Shown piece by piece: positions 7,829 to 15,107 of a DNA stretch of 15,107 bases. The translations under genes and the position numbers were made by a program. How positions within the stretch are numbered: position 1 is the first letter of the stretch; every line of letters starts with the position of its first letter. The stretch is taken from contig JAOTYV010000090.1 in NCBI GenBank assembly GCA_029861675.1, forward strand, positions 1 to 15,107, read 5' to 3'. Under the pieces are notes generated by a model. That model did no database searches. It saw only the letters and a program-made list of their open reading frames with translations, and was not told the origin of the DNA. Source of the stretch: Alphaproteobacteria bacterium (GTDB lineage Bacteria; Pseudomonadota; Alphaproteobacteria; UBA8366).

Positions 7829-7866
7829 GGCGATAGGTGCGATCGCCGTGACACCAATCCCCAACC

Positions 7867-7875
7867 AAGGAGGGA
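7867..7875 (+). promoter_or_regulatory. Strong Shine-Dalgarno that sets the dioxygenase start
   Basis: AAGGAGGGA lies about ten bases before the ATG at 7884. It fixes that codon as the start and excludes the in-frame TTG at 7815, which belongs to the FNR-type box. Confidence 0.85.
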
Positions 7876-7883
7876 CTCACGCG

Positions 7884-8747
7884 ATGGGCACAGACGTCAA
7901 AGCCTTCTTCGACGAAGCGACAAACACGATCTCCTACGTGGTGCGGGATCCCGGCACCGGACGCTGCGCCGTCATTGACACGGTCCTGGATTTCGATCCC
8001 AAATCCGGGCGCACCTCGACCGCATCGGCCGACGCGATCATCGCCCATGTGCGCGCCCAGGGCATGACCGTCGAGTGGATTCTGGAGACCCATGTCCACG
8101 CAGACCACCTCACCGCCGCGCCGTATCTCCGAGAACAGCTCGGCGGCCAGACCGCGATCGGCGAGCACGTCACGGATGTGCAAGCGACATTCAAGCAAAT
8201 ATTCAATGCCGAACCCACCTTCCGGACGGACGGAACACAATTCGATCATTTATTCACCGATGGCGAAGATTTCCGGATCGGGGACCTCACGGCCACGGTG
8301 ATCCATACGCCCGGTCACACGCCCGCATGCGTCACCTATCGGATCGGCGACGCCGCCTTCGTCGGCGACACGATTTTCATGCCGGACTACGGGTCGGCGC
8401 GCGCCGATTTTCCGGGCGGCGATGCCCGGACACTGTATCGTTCGATTCGAAAGGTCTTGTCCCTGCCGCCCGATACCCGGCTGTTCCTGTGCCACGATTA
8501 CAAGGCGCCCGGGCGCGACGACTACGCCTGGGAAACTACCGTCGCCGACGAACGCGCGAAGAATTTGCATGTCCATGACGGGGTGACGGAAGAGGATTTC
8601 GTCAAGTTGCGTACCGAACGCGACGCCATGCTCGATATGCCGAGGCTTCTGTTGCCGTCGGTGCAGGTCAACATGCGAGGCGGCCGGTTTCCGCCGCCCG
8701 AGGACAATGGTGTTTCCTACCTCAAACTGCCGCTGAACGCGATCTAG
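7884..8747 (+). CDS. blh: Persulfide dioxygenase (ETHE1/Blh-like metallo-beta-lactamase fold)
   Basis: This 287-residue enzyme oxidises glutathione persulfide to sulfite with O2, using a mononuclear iron, in the cytoplasm. The N-terminus DVKAFFDEATNTISYVV and the segment DPKSGRTST (38-46) are diagnostic of the Blh subgroup. Metal-site motifs are THVHADH (His70, His72, Asp74, His75), PGHTPA (His145), GDTIF (Asp162) and LCHDY (His204). The family's iron ligands correspond to His70, His145 and Asp162. DYGSARADFPGGDARTLYRSI, residues 168-188, is the persulfide dioxygenase signature; GSARADFPGG is its core. It is divergent from the BigR-like repressor and rhodanese, with an FNR-type box upstream, so both persulfide and redox control are likely. 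No sulfite exporter gene, a frequent companion, is present in the window. Confidence 0.95.
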   Translation: MGTDVKAFFDEATNTISYVVRDPGTGRCAVIDTVLDFDPKSGRTSTASADAIIAHVRAQGMTVEWILETHVHADHLTAAPYLREQLGGQTAIGEHVTDVQATFKQIFNAEPTFRTDGTQFDHLFTDGEDFRIGDLTATVIHTPGHTPACVTYRIGDAAFVGDTIFMPDYGSARADFPGGDARTLYRSIRKVLSLPPDTRLFLCHDYKAPGRDDYAWETTVADERAKNLHVHDGVTEEDFVKLRTERDAMLDMPRLLLPSVQVNMRGGRFPPPEDNGVSYLKLPLNAI

Positions 8748-8780
8748 ATTACACGGCGGCCACGGACACGCAGTATCGCG

Positions 8781-10166
8781 TTAAGACGAGCGCTCGTGGC
8801 AATCGACAGGTCCAAAAAAATCGGACATATCGGAGATTTCGGCAATCGCCGTCAGGCGCTCGATCAGACGGTCGGTTTGCGCCGGATCGAGAGGGCGCAC
8901 GCCCGCGGCAATGCAAGCTCGGAACTTGTCCTCGATCTGACCGGCTGTCAGCCGCCGTTCGGGCGTTCCCGGCACGTGTTCCTGACGCCGCCGGATCGTG
9001 CCGTGCCGTGCGCTTTCCACGACGACTTCGGCCGGCGCGAACTTTCCGGCATTGCCCTCATCGACCTCGATGGAGATCCGCCCGATGAAATCGCCAATTT
9101 CCGGCGCCTTGACCGCCGATTCCTGGATGTCGGCCACCGTCAACTGCCGTCGCAGCGCCGCGCACGCGATCGAGTATTCCAGGCTGAATTGCGCCGCCAC
9201 CTGCGGGTTGTCGCCGGGGTCGAAGGACGCACCGACCAGGCCGTGCGCAAACGGCGAAATCACCGTCTTTACCGCCCGAATGTCATCGGGCGCCAGATCG
9301 AGTTCCTCGACGATCTCAATGACCGCATCGATCGGCACGTGGTTTGCCGTGCAGCTTGGAAATTTTTTCACCGCGGCGCCGATGCAAAGATATTCGTCGC
9401 CGAATCCATAGAGCAGCGGCGCGGGGTCTCCGTCGCAATACAGACGATAAAATCCGAAATCGCCTTCAAAGCATTCGGCGGGCGCGGTGACGCCGCGGCC
9501 GGCCAGCAAGGCGGCGAAGACCCCCGCGCGGGCGGCAAATCCGGATTGCACGCGTTTCGCCATGGTCTTTTCGATCAGGGCCTGCTGCGATCCGCCGGTT
9601 TGACTAAAAACAAGGCCGAGCGCATCCCGCGTTTGCCCGACCGAAAGGCCGAGAATTTTCGCCGCCGCCGCCGCCGCGCCGAACCCCCCGAACAGGGCGG
9701 TGTTGAACCAGCCCCGGTTCTCCGTCGCCGCCGCGGCGAGCCGGCACATCAGCTCATTGGCCAGGGCCACGGCGGCAAGAAATGCCGTGCCCGTTGCGCC
9801 GGCCTCTTCGGACAGGGCCCAGGCCGTGGGGATGCTGACGATATCCGTATGAACCGAGCCTTTTTCGAAGACGCTGTCATAGTCCAGCGCGGCGGCATGC
9901 ACGCTGTTGAGAAACGCAGCGCCCATCGGGTCAAGCGGCCGCCCGGATGCCCAGGCGCGGCAGGGGCCGCTCCCGGATCCCGCAACCATCAAGTCTTCGA
10001 TGTCTGCCGATCCGGGTGCGCCGGCGCCCGCCCACGCGACACCAAAGGTATCGAGGATCATGAGCCGCGTATGATCGATGACCGAATCGGGAATATCGTC
10101 GTAGGACAGGTTGACGATGCGATCGCTGAGTCGATGCGAGATACTGGCCAAATCTTGCGACACCAT
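8781..10166 (-). CDS. MmgE/PrpD family protein
   Basis: This 461-residue protein has the usual family length. MmgE/PrpD enzymes include 2-methylcitrate dehydratase, cis-aconitate decarboxylase and iminodisuccinate epimerase. Visible motifs are NSVHAAALDYD (87-97, Asp95/Asp97), GSVHTDIVSIP (103-113, His106), GFGAAAAAAKILGLS (161-175), EKTMAKRVQSGFAARAG (199-215, Lys204) and VKKFPSCTANH (266-276, Lys268). The segment usually read as GFHPT is GWFNT (152-156), so that conserved histidine appears to be lost. I chose the ATG at 10166 because MVSQDLASISHRLSDRI is a normal family N-terminus; the open frame runs on to 10553 but that extension has no family character. Only a weak GGGGGC precedes the start. 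It is monocistronic here and convergent with the dioxygenase. The reaction is unassigned. Confidence 0.92.
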   Translation of the reverse strand: MVSQDLASISHRLSDRIVNLSYDDIPDSVIDHTRLMILDTFGVAWAGAGAPGSADIEDLMVAGSGSGPCRAWASGRPLDPMGAAFLNSVHAAALDYDSVFEKGSVHTDIVSIPTAWALSEEAGATGTAFLAAVALANELMCRLAAAATENRGWFNTALFGGFGAAAAAAKILGLSVGQTRDALGLVFSQTGGSQQALIEKTMAKRVQSGFAARAGVFAALLAGRGVTAPAECFEGDFGFYRLYCDGDPAPLLYGFGDEYLCIGAAVKKFPSCTANHVPIDAVIEIVEELDLAPDDIRAVKTVISPFAHGLVGASFDPGDNPQVAAQFSLEYSIACAALRRQLTVADIQESAVKAPEIGDFIGRISIEVDEGNAGKFAPAEVVVESARHGTIRRRQEHVPGTPERRLTAGQIEDKFRACIAAGVRPLDPAQTDRLIERLTAIAEISDMSDFFGPVDCHERSS

Positions 10167-10295
10167 TGGAGCCCCCGGTTTGCGCGGTTTCGTGCACGGT
10201 AAGCACAACGGTCCGGCGGGTCCAATTGGAATTTGGCCGGTAGTGGATCGCCACGTCGCATCGGCCGGGCGCATGCAAAGATGTTGCGTGCTAGA

Positions 10296-10339
10296 GCAAA
10301 TCCCGAGCGAACCGAAACGGTTCGCGACGACGTATTTGC
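10296..10339. repeat. REP-like nested intergenic palindrome
   Basis: Outer arms GCAAAT (10296-10301) and ATTTGC (10334-10339) enclose a perfect inner hairpin GCGAACCG-AAA-CGGTTCGC (10307-10325). The flank CTAGAGCA at 10291 resembles the border of short palindromic intergenic repeats common in alphaproteobacterial genomes. It lies in the 292-base spacer between the MmgE/PrpD gene and the oxidoreductase pair. Apart from this element I see no clear feature in that spacer. Only one copy is present in this window, so its repeat status is inferred. Confidence 0.6.
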
Positions 10340-10458
10340 GCAAAACCAAAGAGATAGACCATTTCACGTGAGTCAATTTAAACAAGAGATGGTCTGGGGA
10401 TCGAGGCCGATCCCGTGGCGGCTGCCGGCGTCTTGGATCAATCGACAGGAAACAAGGC

Positions 10459-10890
10459 TTACGAAGCGTTACCCAGCCCGTTTGCCGATAAGAAATTTTG
10501 GCAGGTCTGTTCATATGGGTCGAACAATCCGGCGTAACTGAAAGCTGCGCCACCTTCTAAATGCTCGATGAAATTCGTCGACTGCAGAAACGACCTGACG
10601 ATGCTTTGTTCCAGCGCCGCCAGTCTGGCACTGTCCCCATCGAGCGCGTAAATGCCGTAGTCAAAGTAAACCTGATGAACAAAAGGCAGCAATTTCCGGT
10701 CCATAAATCGGTCTCTAAAATCGTCGATGAACGCCGCCGTGTCCGGGCGCGCGGCAATTTCGTCGCCGAAGCTCCGCCGCAATACGGCACGGCCGAAAGA
10801 ATTGAAGCCCTTCCGGAATAGCGGCCATCCCAGCGCGGCCAGGCCCGCAAATCCAATCGCAATAAAGGCGCGGCGCGATGGTTTCATCAT
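10459..10890 (-). CDS. Tat-signal small subunit of a GMC-type dehydrogenase (gamma-subunit-like)
   Basis: This 143-residue protein starts with a twin-arginine signal: KPSRRAFIAIGFAGLAAL (3-20), with Arg6-Arg7 and a hydrophobic stretch. The rest is soluble and largely helical in appearance, ending in YAGLFDPYEQTCQNFLSANG (119-138). Size, Tat signal and coupling to a GMC flavoprotein match the gamma (hitch-hiker) subunits of FAD-dependent glucose, sorbitol and gluconate dehydrogenases. Those carry the leaderless catalytic subunit through the Tat system. Sequence similarity alone is not enough for me to name the family, so the role rests on this context. The start ATG at 10890 overlaps the TGA of the oxidoreductase (ATGA); a second ATG follows directly at 10887. 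No cytochrome gene accompanies the pair. Confidence 0.75.
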   Translation of the reverse strand: MMKPSRRAFIAIGFAGLAALGWPLFRKGFNSFGRAVLRRSFGDEIAARPDTAAFIDDFRDRFMDRKLLPFVHQVYFDYGIYALDGDSARLAALEQSIVRSFLQSTNFIEHLEGGAAFSYAGLFDPYEQTCQNFLSANGLGNAS

Positions 10891-12296
10891 AGGGCCTTCG
10901 CTGCGCGGACAGAAAGCGCACTCAATGTAAGGGTCGGATTTGCCGGAGAGCATGACGGAAAACACCCCGAGCCCAGTGCCAATACGTTTCTAGCCTCGAA
11001 CGTCTTCAGGTTGGAATCGACGACACCGGTGTCCGCATTGCGCCCCATCCGGGTCGTTCCCTGAATATGCGCTTCGGTATTTGCAATGGCCCCGGGTGCC
11101 ATCGAGTCGATTTTGAAGGGCAGTATATTTTTCAGTTCCCGATGTGCTCGCTCCAAGCCGCGATAGGCGTACTCGTGATGGCCGAACCACTCGACGACCG
11201 GCTCGTCGTTCCGTAGCACGACCCTGTTTTCGGCACGGGGCAAATCTTCGGCAATGAATTTAAGCTTCAATCGATGCGTCCACCGGTTGCGGTCCGTTCG
11301 GATGGACGGCGGTGAATTCCAATTTTCGATGAGGACAGCGCCCGCTTCCCGACGATGGTCGCCGACGTACAACGGGTAGCCGTGCCCGGTGATCGACGTA
11401 CCGCCGAAATAGTTGGGGATATCGACATCGAGCAAGACGATTTGGCTGATTTGCTCGTGGATATACCTGCCCAAATTTGGGTTCTGAAAGCCGGAGCGCA
11501 GCAAAATTGCAGCATTGAATAACGCATTTGCGCCGAGCGCGAAGAGGTCCGCCTTAATCGTGTGCTCCCGTTGATCGGACGTCCGCACCGTCAACGCCGT
11601 CGCCAATTTGCCGGTCCGCTGAACGCGGCGGACTTCGGTCCTTGGCAAAAGAAAGAAGCGAGGGCGCTCGAATAAATCGAGGCTATTGAGAATTGTGAAC
11701 TTCGAGTCGATCGGACAAAGGTCGCAGACGCCATTTGCGCAGCAGACCGGACGCCGCGTTCCGTTGCTTCGGGCCGACGGCTGGGCAAACCAGTCTCGAC
11801 TATGCGCCTGCAGTGCTTTGTCCGATCTAGAAAAGGCGTGCGGCGGAGCCGGAAATGGCCGACTCCTGGGCAGAAGATGATCCGACCCACCACCGCTGAT
11901 CTCCATCACCTCCTCTACGTCGCAATAGATTTCTTCCAAATCGTCGTAGGTCAAAGGCCAATCCGAACCAACCCCATATCGCGAGAAAAGACCAAAATCA
12001 TCCGGATGTAATCGCGGCGTGCATGCCCACCAGCAATTCGAGTTGCCGCCAAAGGTGCTGTGCGCGATCCAGCGCTTTCCATTTTTGCTGCTGTTCTCTT
12101 GTTCTATCGATTCAAGTCCGTCATGCCATTTCGCGGCAATCCGGTCTTGATGCGCCATAATGCTGCCCTTTTCGACAAAAAGCACACGCAGGTTCTTCGG
12201 TAGGTGCAGCGCGAAAAAGAATGCGGCGAAACTCGTGCCCGCGATAACCACATCCCAGGAGTCGGCTTTCGCTTTCTCTATATCAATAATATTCAT
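10887..12296 (-). CDS. GMC-type FAD oxidoreductase with predicted 3Fe-4S motif
   Basis: This 469-residue flavoprotein has no signal peptide. The N-terminal FAD motif is DVVIAGTSFAAFFFAL (15-30), where the usual second Gly of GxGxxG/A is Ser22. VLFVEKGS (38-45) and GGNSNCWW (83-90) follow. The C-terminal GMC domain has AHIQGTTRMG (409-418, His410) and PANPTLTLSAL (451-461, Asn453), the expected catalytic His/Asn pair. Cys185-Cys186, Cys191 and Cys194 (CCANGVCDLC) match the Cx5Cx2C ligand spacing of the 3Fe-4S cluster in FAD-dependent glucose dehydrogenase. It is translationally coupled to the Tat-signal protein, so it is probably a periplasmic sugar or alcohol dehydrogenase. The substrate is unknown. 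GC content is visibly lower than in the flanking hydantoinase genes, and there is no clear Shine-Dalgarno before the ATG. Confidence 0.88.
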   Translation of the reverse strand: MNIIDIEKAKADSWDVVIAGTSFAAFFFALHLPKNLRVLFVEKGSIMAHQDRIAAKWHDGLESIEQENSSKNGKRWIAHSTFGGNSNCWWACTPRLHPDDFGLFSRYGVGSDWPLTYDDLEEIYCDVEEVMEISGGGSDHLLPRSRPFPAPPHAFSRSDKALQAHSRDWFAQPSARSNGTRRPVCCANGVCDLCPIDSKFTILNSLDLFERPRFFLLPRTEVRRVQRTGKLATALTVRTSDQREHTIKADLFALGANALFNAAILLRSGFQNPNLGRYIHEQISQIVLLDVDIPNYFGGTSITGHGYPLYVGDHRREAGAVLIENWNSPPSIRTDRNRWTHRLKLKFIAEDLPRAENRVVLRNDEPVVEWFGHHEYAYRGLERAHRELKNILPFKIDSMAPGAIANTEAHIQGTTRMGRNADTGVVDSNLKTFEARNVLALGSGCFPSCSPANPTLTLSALSVRAAKAL

Positions 12297-12717
12297 CGCA
12301 ATAGACTAAATAAATGCTCTCGTGGTGAGTGTATAATCGCCAAAATCATCGAGATTTTCTGAATAGGCCATAAAATTCAAAAATAACCTTGGAGATTATT
12401 ATTGCTAAATAATTGGTACGTTACATTTTTCACTTAAGGTTACCTACGGGCTCGATAGCAACGTTCCCAAATCTCAATCGCCGCAATGACGCTGCGCCGA
12501 TGATCGGTGTCCGGCAAAGGAAGCGCCGCCCCTTCGATTCTCAATAGCACAATCAGGCGGCAATTCGCTCATAAATCCGGGCATCGGATCACCGCATTTT
12601 AAATTCCGCCACGCCTCCCCGAACACGGCGCGTTGCAATTGCAACTTTCGACGCCGCACATTCCCAATCGACACGGGACTCCCAATTCAAGTCCGGTACA
12701 CGGTGAGGCGCCGATGT
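12297..12717. other. AT-rich intergenic spacer with a perfect 14-bp palindrome
   Basis: These 421 bases separate the membrane glycosyltransferase-like gene from the oxidoreductase. The half next to the oxidoreductase (12300-12450) is strongly AT-rich and probably holds its promoter, although I could not fix clear -35 and -10 hexamers. A perfect palindrome GTTGCAATTGCAAC lies at 12632-12645 and could be a regulator site. Open frames of 60-80 codons in the spacer (for example 12474-12674, minus) show no recognisable protein features. I see no mobile-element ends. Confidence 0.5.
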
Positions 12718-14340
12718 CTAGGATTGAACACCCGGCAGATAATTCTTGCGAAGCCTGTAAGACAGAATTTTCACACCAAACAGGCTCTGTGTTTCCGCAA
12801 CGGGTTCATAATTTGACCATTCCGCCGCAAACCGAGTGTCTTCCAACAAAAAAGCGAGAATGCTGAAAGGGCGGCCATAATGCTCGAACCAGCGCGGTGT
12901 CTGCGACACATTCACGAATACCATCGCGGGACGCGGCTCGGTGAGCGACAGCAATACGCGCCGCCGCACATCCCGCTCCGCATCGGCCAATTCCGGTTTC
13001 CGCGGCCTTCCTTCCCTGGCGGCGGCCTCGCGGTCTTGTACGATCGCCATCAATTCGATTAACGCGCCGAAGGCGCCGGTCCAGCGAATATCCGCATAGG
13101 CGTGAAGGGGCGACAGCGGCGCGACGCCCGTGGAAAGGGCCATAACCGGCGTTCGCGCAGGTAGTCGCGTGAGGATACGGCTCACCGGATCCTCAAGCGC
13201 GTTGGCCCGGCTCCTTCCGGGCTCGATAGCCGCAATCGCACCCGCTCCGCCAACGATTACGATCGCCAGCGTGGCGGATACCACGGCGGACTTCATCGAA
13301 CTCGCAATGGATGACCGACCAAGAACAAGTAGGCCAAACACACCTGCGGAAAGCAGGGAAAACAGGCTGAATGGCAGAAGATGATATATGAACCCCTGGC
13401 GCTGCAGGATAAACATGGCAAGCAGGGAGGCGCCGAACGCGAACCAGCCCGCGGTCAGTGCCAAATGACGCCGCGACGGCCGGAACCCTGGCGCGTACAG
13501 CAACAGGATCACCATGCCGCATGCGAAGGACACACCCACCGCGGCCCGGAGAAGGTGCATGAACAGGGAACTGTTCATGCTCCCGGCGTAGCTTCCGTAA
13601 ACCGCGACGGCCGACGGCAGAACCGCGGTGAAATAGGCCGGATATAAAATATGCACCAGCGCCACGTAAGCAATCAGGCCTCCGCCAGCGACCCACAATT
13701 CGCCCGCCACGGCGCGCAAACGGCCGCGCCGGAGCGCCAATTCCACGACCCCGAGCGTGAGCAGCGGTAATGCGAATTGTGGCTTGAAGGACCCGCCGAT
13801 CATTGCGGTGATGACCACCATGGCCGAGAGCCCCGTGCCCGGCCGCAAGCCGAAATGCCGGCCGGCGACGGTCAGCACCAAGGGCGCGACGAGAACGGCA
13901 AACAGGTAGTCCCTCTGCCCGAAATCATACCCCGGATACAATAGGAATACCGCTACGGTAAGCAGCATTGCGGTACGCCCGGCGACTGTTTCCCCCCCGA
14001 AGAGGCGTTCGAGGATCAGGCCGGCTGCAATTGCGCCCGTCGCCGCGAGGAGGAACAAAACGCATTGGTGCGTCTCGACCAAAGGCAACGCGAGCGCACT
14101 CGAAACGCGCAGCGATAGGAGTGCGAGCCAGCCGTTCGCCGGCAAACCGTAATCCGGAAACGTCGCGTAGAGTTCCCGGCCCTCGTCGAGCCCACGCGCC
14201 AACAGGAGGTAGTAGGCGACGTCATGGTTCAGCATCGTGGAATAGACGCTCCACGCGGCCAACGCCAAAACGAACGCAACCGACCAGCGTCGCGAAACCA
14301 AGTCGCCGAGGTGCCTTACGGATTTCATATGAAGAGTCAC
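12718..14340 (-). CDS. Polytopic membrane protein, GT-C/GT39-like glycosyltransferase candidate
   Basis: This 540-residue integral membrane protein has roughly ten or more hydrophobic segments, starting at residues 20-36 and ending about 400, followed by a soluble C-terminal domain of about 140 residues. After the first helix comes NHDVAYYLLLARGLDEGRE (38-56), an extracytoplasmic loop with Asp40 in the position of the conserved acidic residue of GT-C enzymes (ArnT/PMT type). PGYDFGQRDYLFAVL (136-150) resembles a motif seen in alphaproteobacterial surface-glycan membrane proteins. I chose a GTG start with AGGA five bases upstream; an ATG at 14328 is an alternative. It lies 24 bases after the FkbM methyltransferase, so the two are probably cotranscribed. 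A role in transferring sugar from a lipid carrier to an envelope glycan is inferred. Confidence 0.68.
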   Translation of the reverse strand: MTLHMKSVRHLGDLVSRRWSVAFVLALAAWSVYSTMLNHDVAYYLLLARGLDEGRELYATFPDYGLPANGWLALLSLRVSSALALPLVETHQCVLFLLAATGAIAAGLILERLFGGETVAGRTAMLLTVAVFLLYPGYDFGQRDYLFAVLVAPLVLTVAGRHFGLRPGTGLSAMVVITAMIGGSFKPQFALPLLTLGVVELALRRGRLRAVAGELWVAGGGLIAYVALVHILYPAYFTAVLPSAVAVYGSYAGSMNSSLFMHLLRAAVGVSFACGMVILLLYAPGFRPSRRHLALTAGWFAFGASLLAMFILQRQGFIYHLLPFSLFSLLSAGVFGLLVLGRSSIASSMKSAVVSATLAIVIVGGAGAIAAIEPGRSRANALEDPVSRILTRLPARTPVMALSTGVAPLSPLHAYADIRWTGAFGALIELMAIVQDREAAAREGRPRKPELADAERDVRRRVLLSLTEPRPAMVFVNVSQTPRWFEHYGRPFSILAFLLEDTRFAAEWSNYEPVAETQSLFGVKILSYRLRKNYLPGVQS

Positions 14341-14364
14341 CCGCTTCCTATGTGACTCCGGTTC

Positions 14365-15107
14365 TCAGGTCGCCATCGCGGCAAGTTCCGCGACCGTTTC
14401 GCGTTCACCCACGTGGCTGTCGCATAAGAACAGGAAATTCGTTTCGACCGTGTCTTCCGTGACGCGTTCGATTTCGCGCGGGGTCCCATAACCGATCGCC
14501 CAGCATGCATAGCCATGCTCGGCCATCAGTTTCAAAACATCGTCCGGCTGATAGCCGAATGCGCGGGACCACTTCCTCAACAGCTCCATGAAGAACACCG
14601 GCTTGTCGACGGTGAGAAGTCGCGACGCGCCTTTCAACATCATCAACTCCGCGCCTTCAATGTCGCATTTTACGAGATCGACGCGATCGATCTCTTCCCG
14701 CGCCAGGAAGACGTCCGCAGTTTCCAGGCGGCACCGCACCTCCCGCGATGTCTCGTCGGGATGCAGGTCGCGCAACGACGCCGCCACCGAGCCGGAAGCC
14801 GCAGGCAGAAAGAACGACGCATCGCCGCAATGATCGCTCAATCCGAAATCGTAGAGCGCTATCTTGGCACCCGCCGCGTTCAGTGCGACATTTTCGCAAA
14901 GCCGCGCATAGGTGCTTCCCACCGGCTCGAAGGAATGAACCCGCGCGCCGTCGCCGGAGAGCACCTGCGCCAGATGCAGGCTGTACCAGCCGACATTTGC
15001 GCCGATGTCGAGCACGGTCCGCTTCCCCGCGGCAAGGCGGGTCAGAAGATCGAATGCCTCCGGTTCATAGGACCCTTCCATGAAAGCGATATTCGGGGCG
15101 GTGCGCA
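14365..15107 (-). CDS. FkbM family methyltransferase, 5' end outside window
   Basis: This is an SAM-dependent methyltransferase of the FkbM family, which O-methylates sugars or polyketides and is common in surface-polysaccharide loci. The SAM motif is VLDIGANVGWYSLHLA (residues 23-38 counted from the ATG at 15081), and SFEPVGSTYARL is the second motif. The FkbM hallmark CDIEGAELMMLKGA lies near residues 138-151, followed by PVFFMELL. The reading frame stays open to the right edge, and the segment before the ATG at 15081 (RTAPNIAF) together with YEPEAFDLL reads like the interior of the family domain. The true start is therefore probably beyond the window and 15081 an internal Met. It is followed at 24 bases by the membrane glycosyltransferase-like gene. 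Confidence 0.88.
   Translation of the reverse strand, partial: RTAPNIAFMEGSYEPEAFDLLTRLAAGKRTVLDIGANVGWYSLHLAQVLSGDGARVHSFEPVGSTYARLCENVALNAAGAKIALYDFGLSDHCGDASFFLPAASGSVAASLRDLHPDETSREVRCRLETADVFLAREEIDRVDLVKCDIEGAELMMLKGASRLLTVDKPVFFMELLRKWSRAFGYQPDDVLKLMAEHGYACWAIGYGTPREIERVTEDTVETNFLFLCDSHVGERETVAELAAMAT

Noticed and set aside
7815..7883. N-terminal extension of the persulfide dioxygenase from a TTG at 7815
   Set aside because: The TTG is part of a perfect FNR-type box, and a strong Shine-Dalgarno marks the ATG at 7884, where family members begin.
8786..8797. Palindrome ACGAGCGCTCGT at the convergent end of the dioxygenase and MmgE/PrpD genes as a terminator
   Set aside because: It has no loop and no T-run and lies inside the coding end of the MmgE/PrpD gene; short GC-rich palindromes are expected by chance here.
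8796..10202. A 468-codon open frame on the plus strand opposite MmgE/PrpD
   Set aside because: It is antisense to a clear MmgE/PrpD gene, rich in Arg and Gly, with no recognisable domain.
10167..10553. N-terminal extension of the MmgE/PrpD frame by 129 codons
   Set aside because: The extension covers the REP-like palindrome and the spacer, overlaps the neighbouring Tat-protein gene, and does not look like the family; the ATG at 10166 gives the normal length.
12474..12674. A 66-codon minus-strand frame in the AT-rich spacer
   Set aside because: No recognisable domain, no clear ribosome-binding site, and an unremarkable composition; probably a chance open frame.

Overview
The window looks like chromosomal DNA from an alphaproteobacterium. 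It has high-GC coding DNA, gene families typical of that class (paired hydantoinase A/B genes, a BigR/SqrR-type sulfide regulon with persulfide dioxygenase, MmgE/PrpD), a perfect FNR/FixK-type box and a REP-like palindrome of an alphaproteobacterial kind. A Rhodospirillales-like source is plausible, but this is inferred from gene content and not proven. No rRNA, tRNA, CRISPR array, insertion sequence or replication origin was seen.

Bases 1-6764 (+ strand) hold one catabolic gene cluster: the 3' end of a hydantoinase A gene, hydantoinase B, a small alpha/beta hydrolase, a second complete hydantoinase A and a second hydantoinase B. Gaps run from a 4-base overlap to 39 bases, which suggests a single transcript. 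Two divergent A/B pairs with a hydrolase between them suggest ATP-dependent opening or carboxylation of a cyclic amide, imide or ketone, followed by hydrolysis. The substrate cannot be read from sequence.

Bases 6820-8747 are a sulfide/persulfide detoxification module. Leftward runs an ArsR-type repressor with the two cysteines expected of a persulfide sensor, then a membrane-anchored rhodanese. Rightward runs a persulfide dioxygenase. The intergenic region holds a near-perfect 11-4-11 inverted repeat lying on the repressor's own promoter, and a perfect FNR-type box in front of the dioxygenase. Sulfane-sulfur sensing and oxygen/redox sensing therefore appear to meet here.

Bases 8781-10166 (- strand) encode an MmgE/PrpD-family protein in which one usually conserved histidine appears to be missing. 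A spacer with a nested palindrome follows (10296-10339).

Bases 10459-12296 (- strand) are a translationally coupled pair: a GMC-type FAD oxidoreductase with the cysteine pattern of a 3Fe-4S cluster, and a small Tat-signal protein. They resemble the alpha and gamma subunits of periplasmic FAD-dependent sugar dehydrogenases, but no cytochrome subunit is present. This stretch and the 421-base spacer beside it are visibly more AT-rich than the rest, a sign of possible transfer.

Bases 12718-15107 (- strand) carry a polytopic GT-C-like membrane protein and an FkbM-family methyltransferase running off the right edge. They probably belong to a surface-glycan locus that continues beyond the window.
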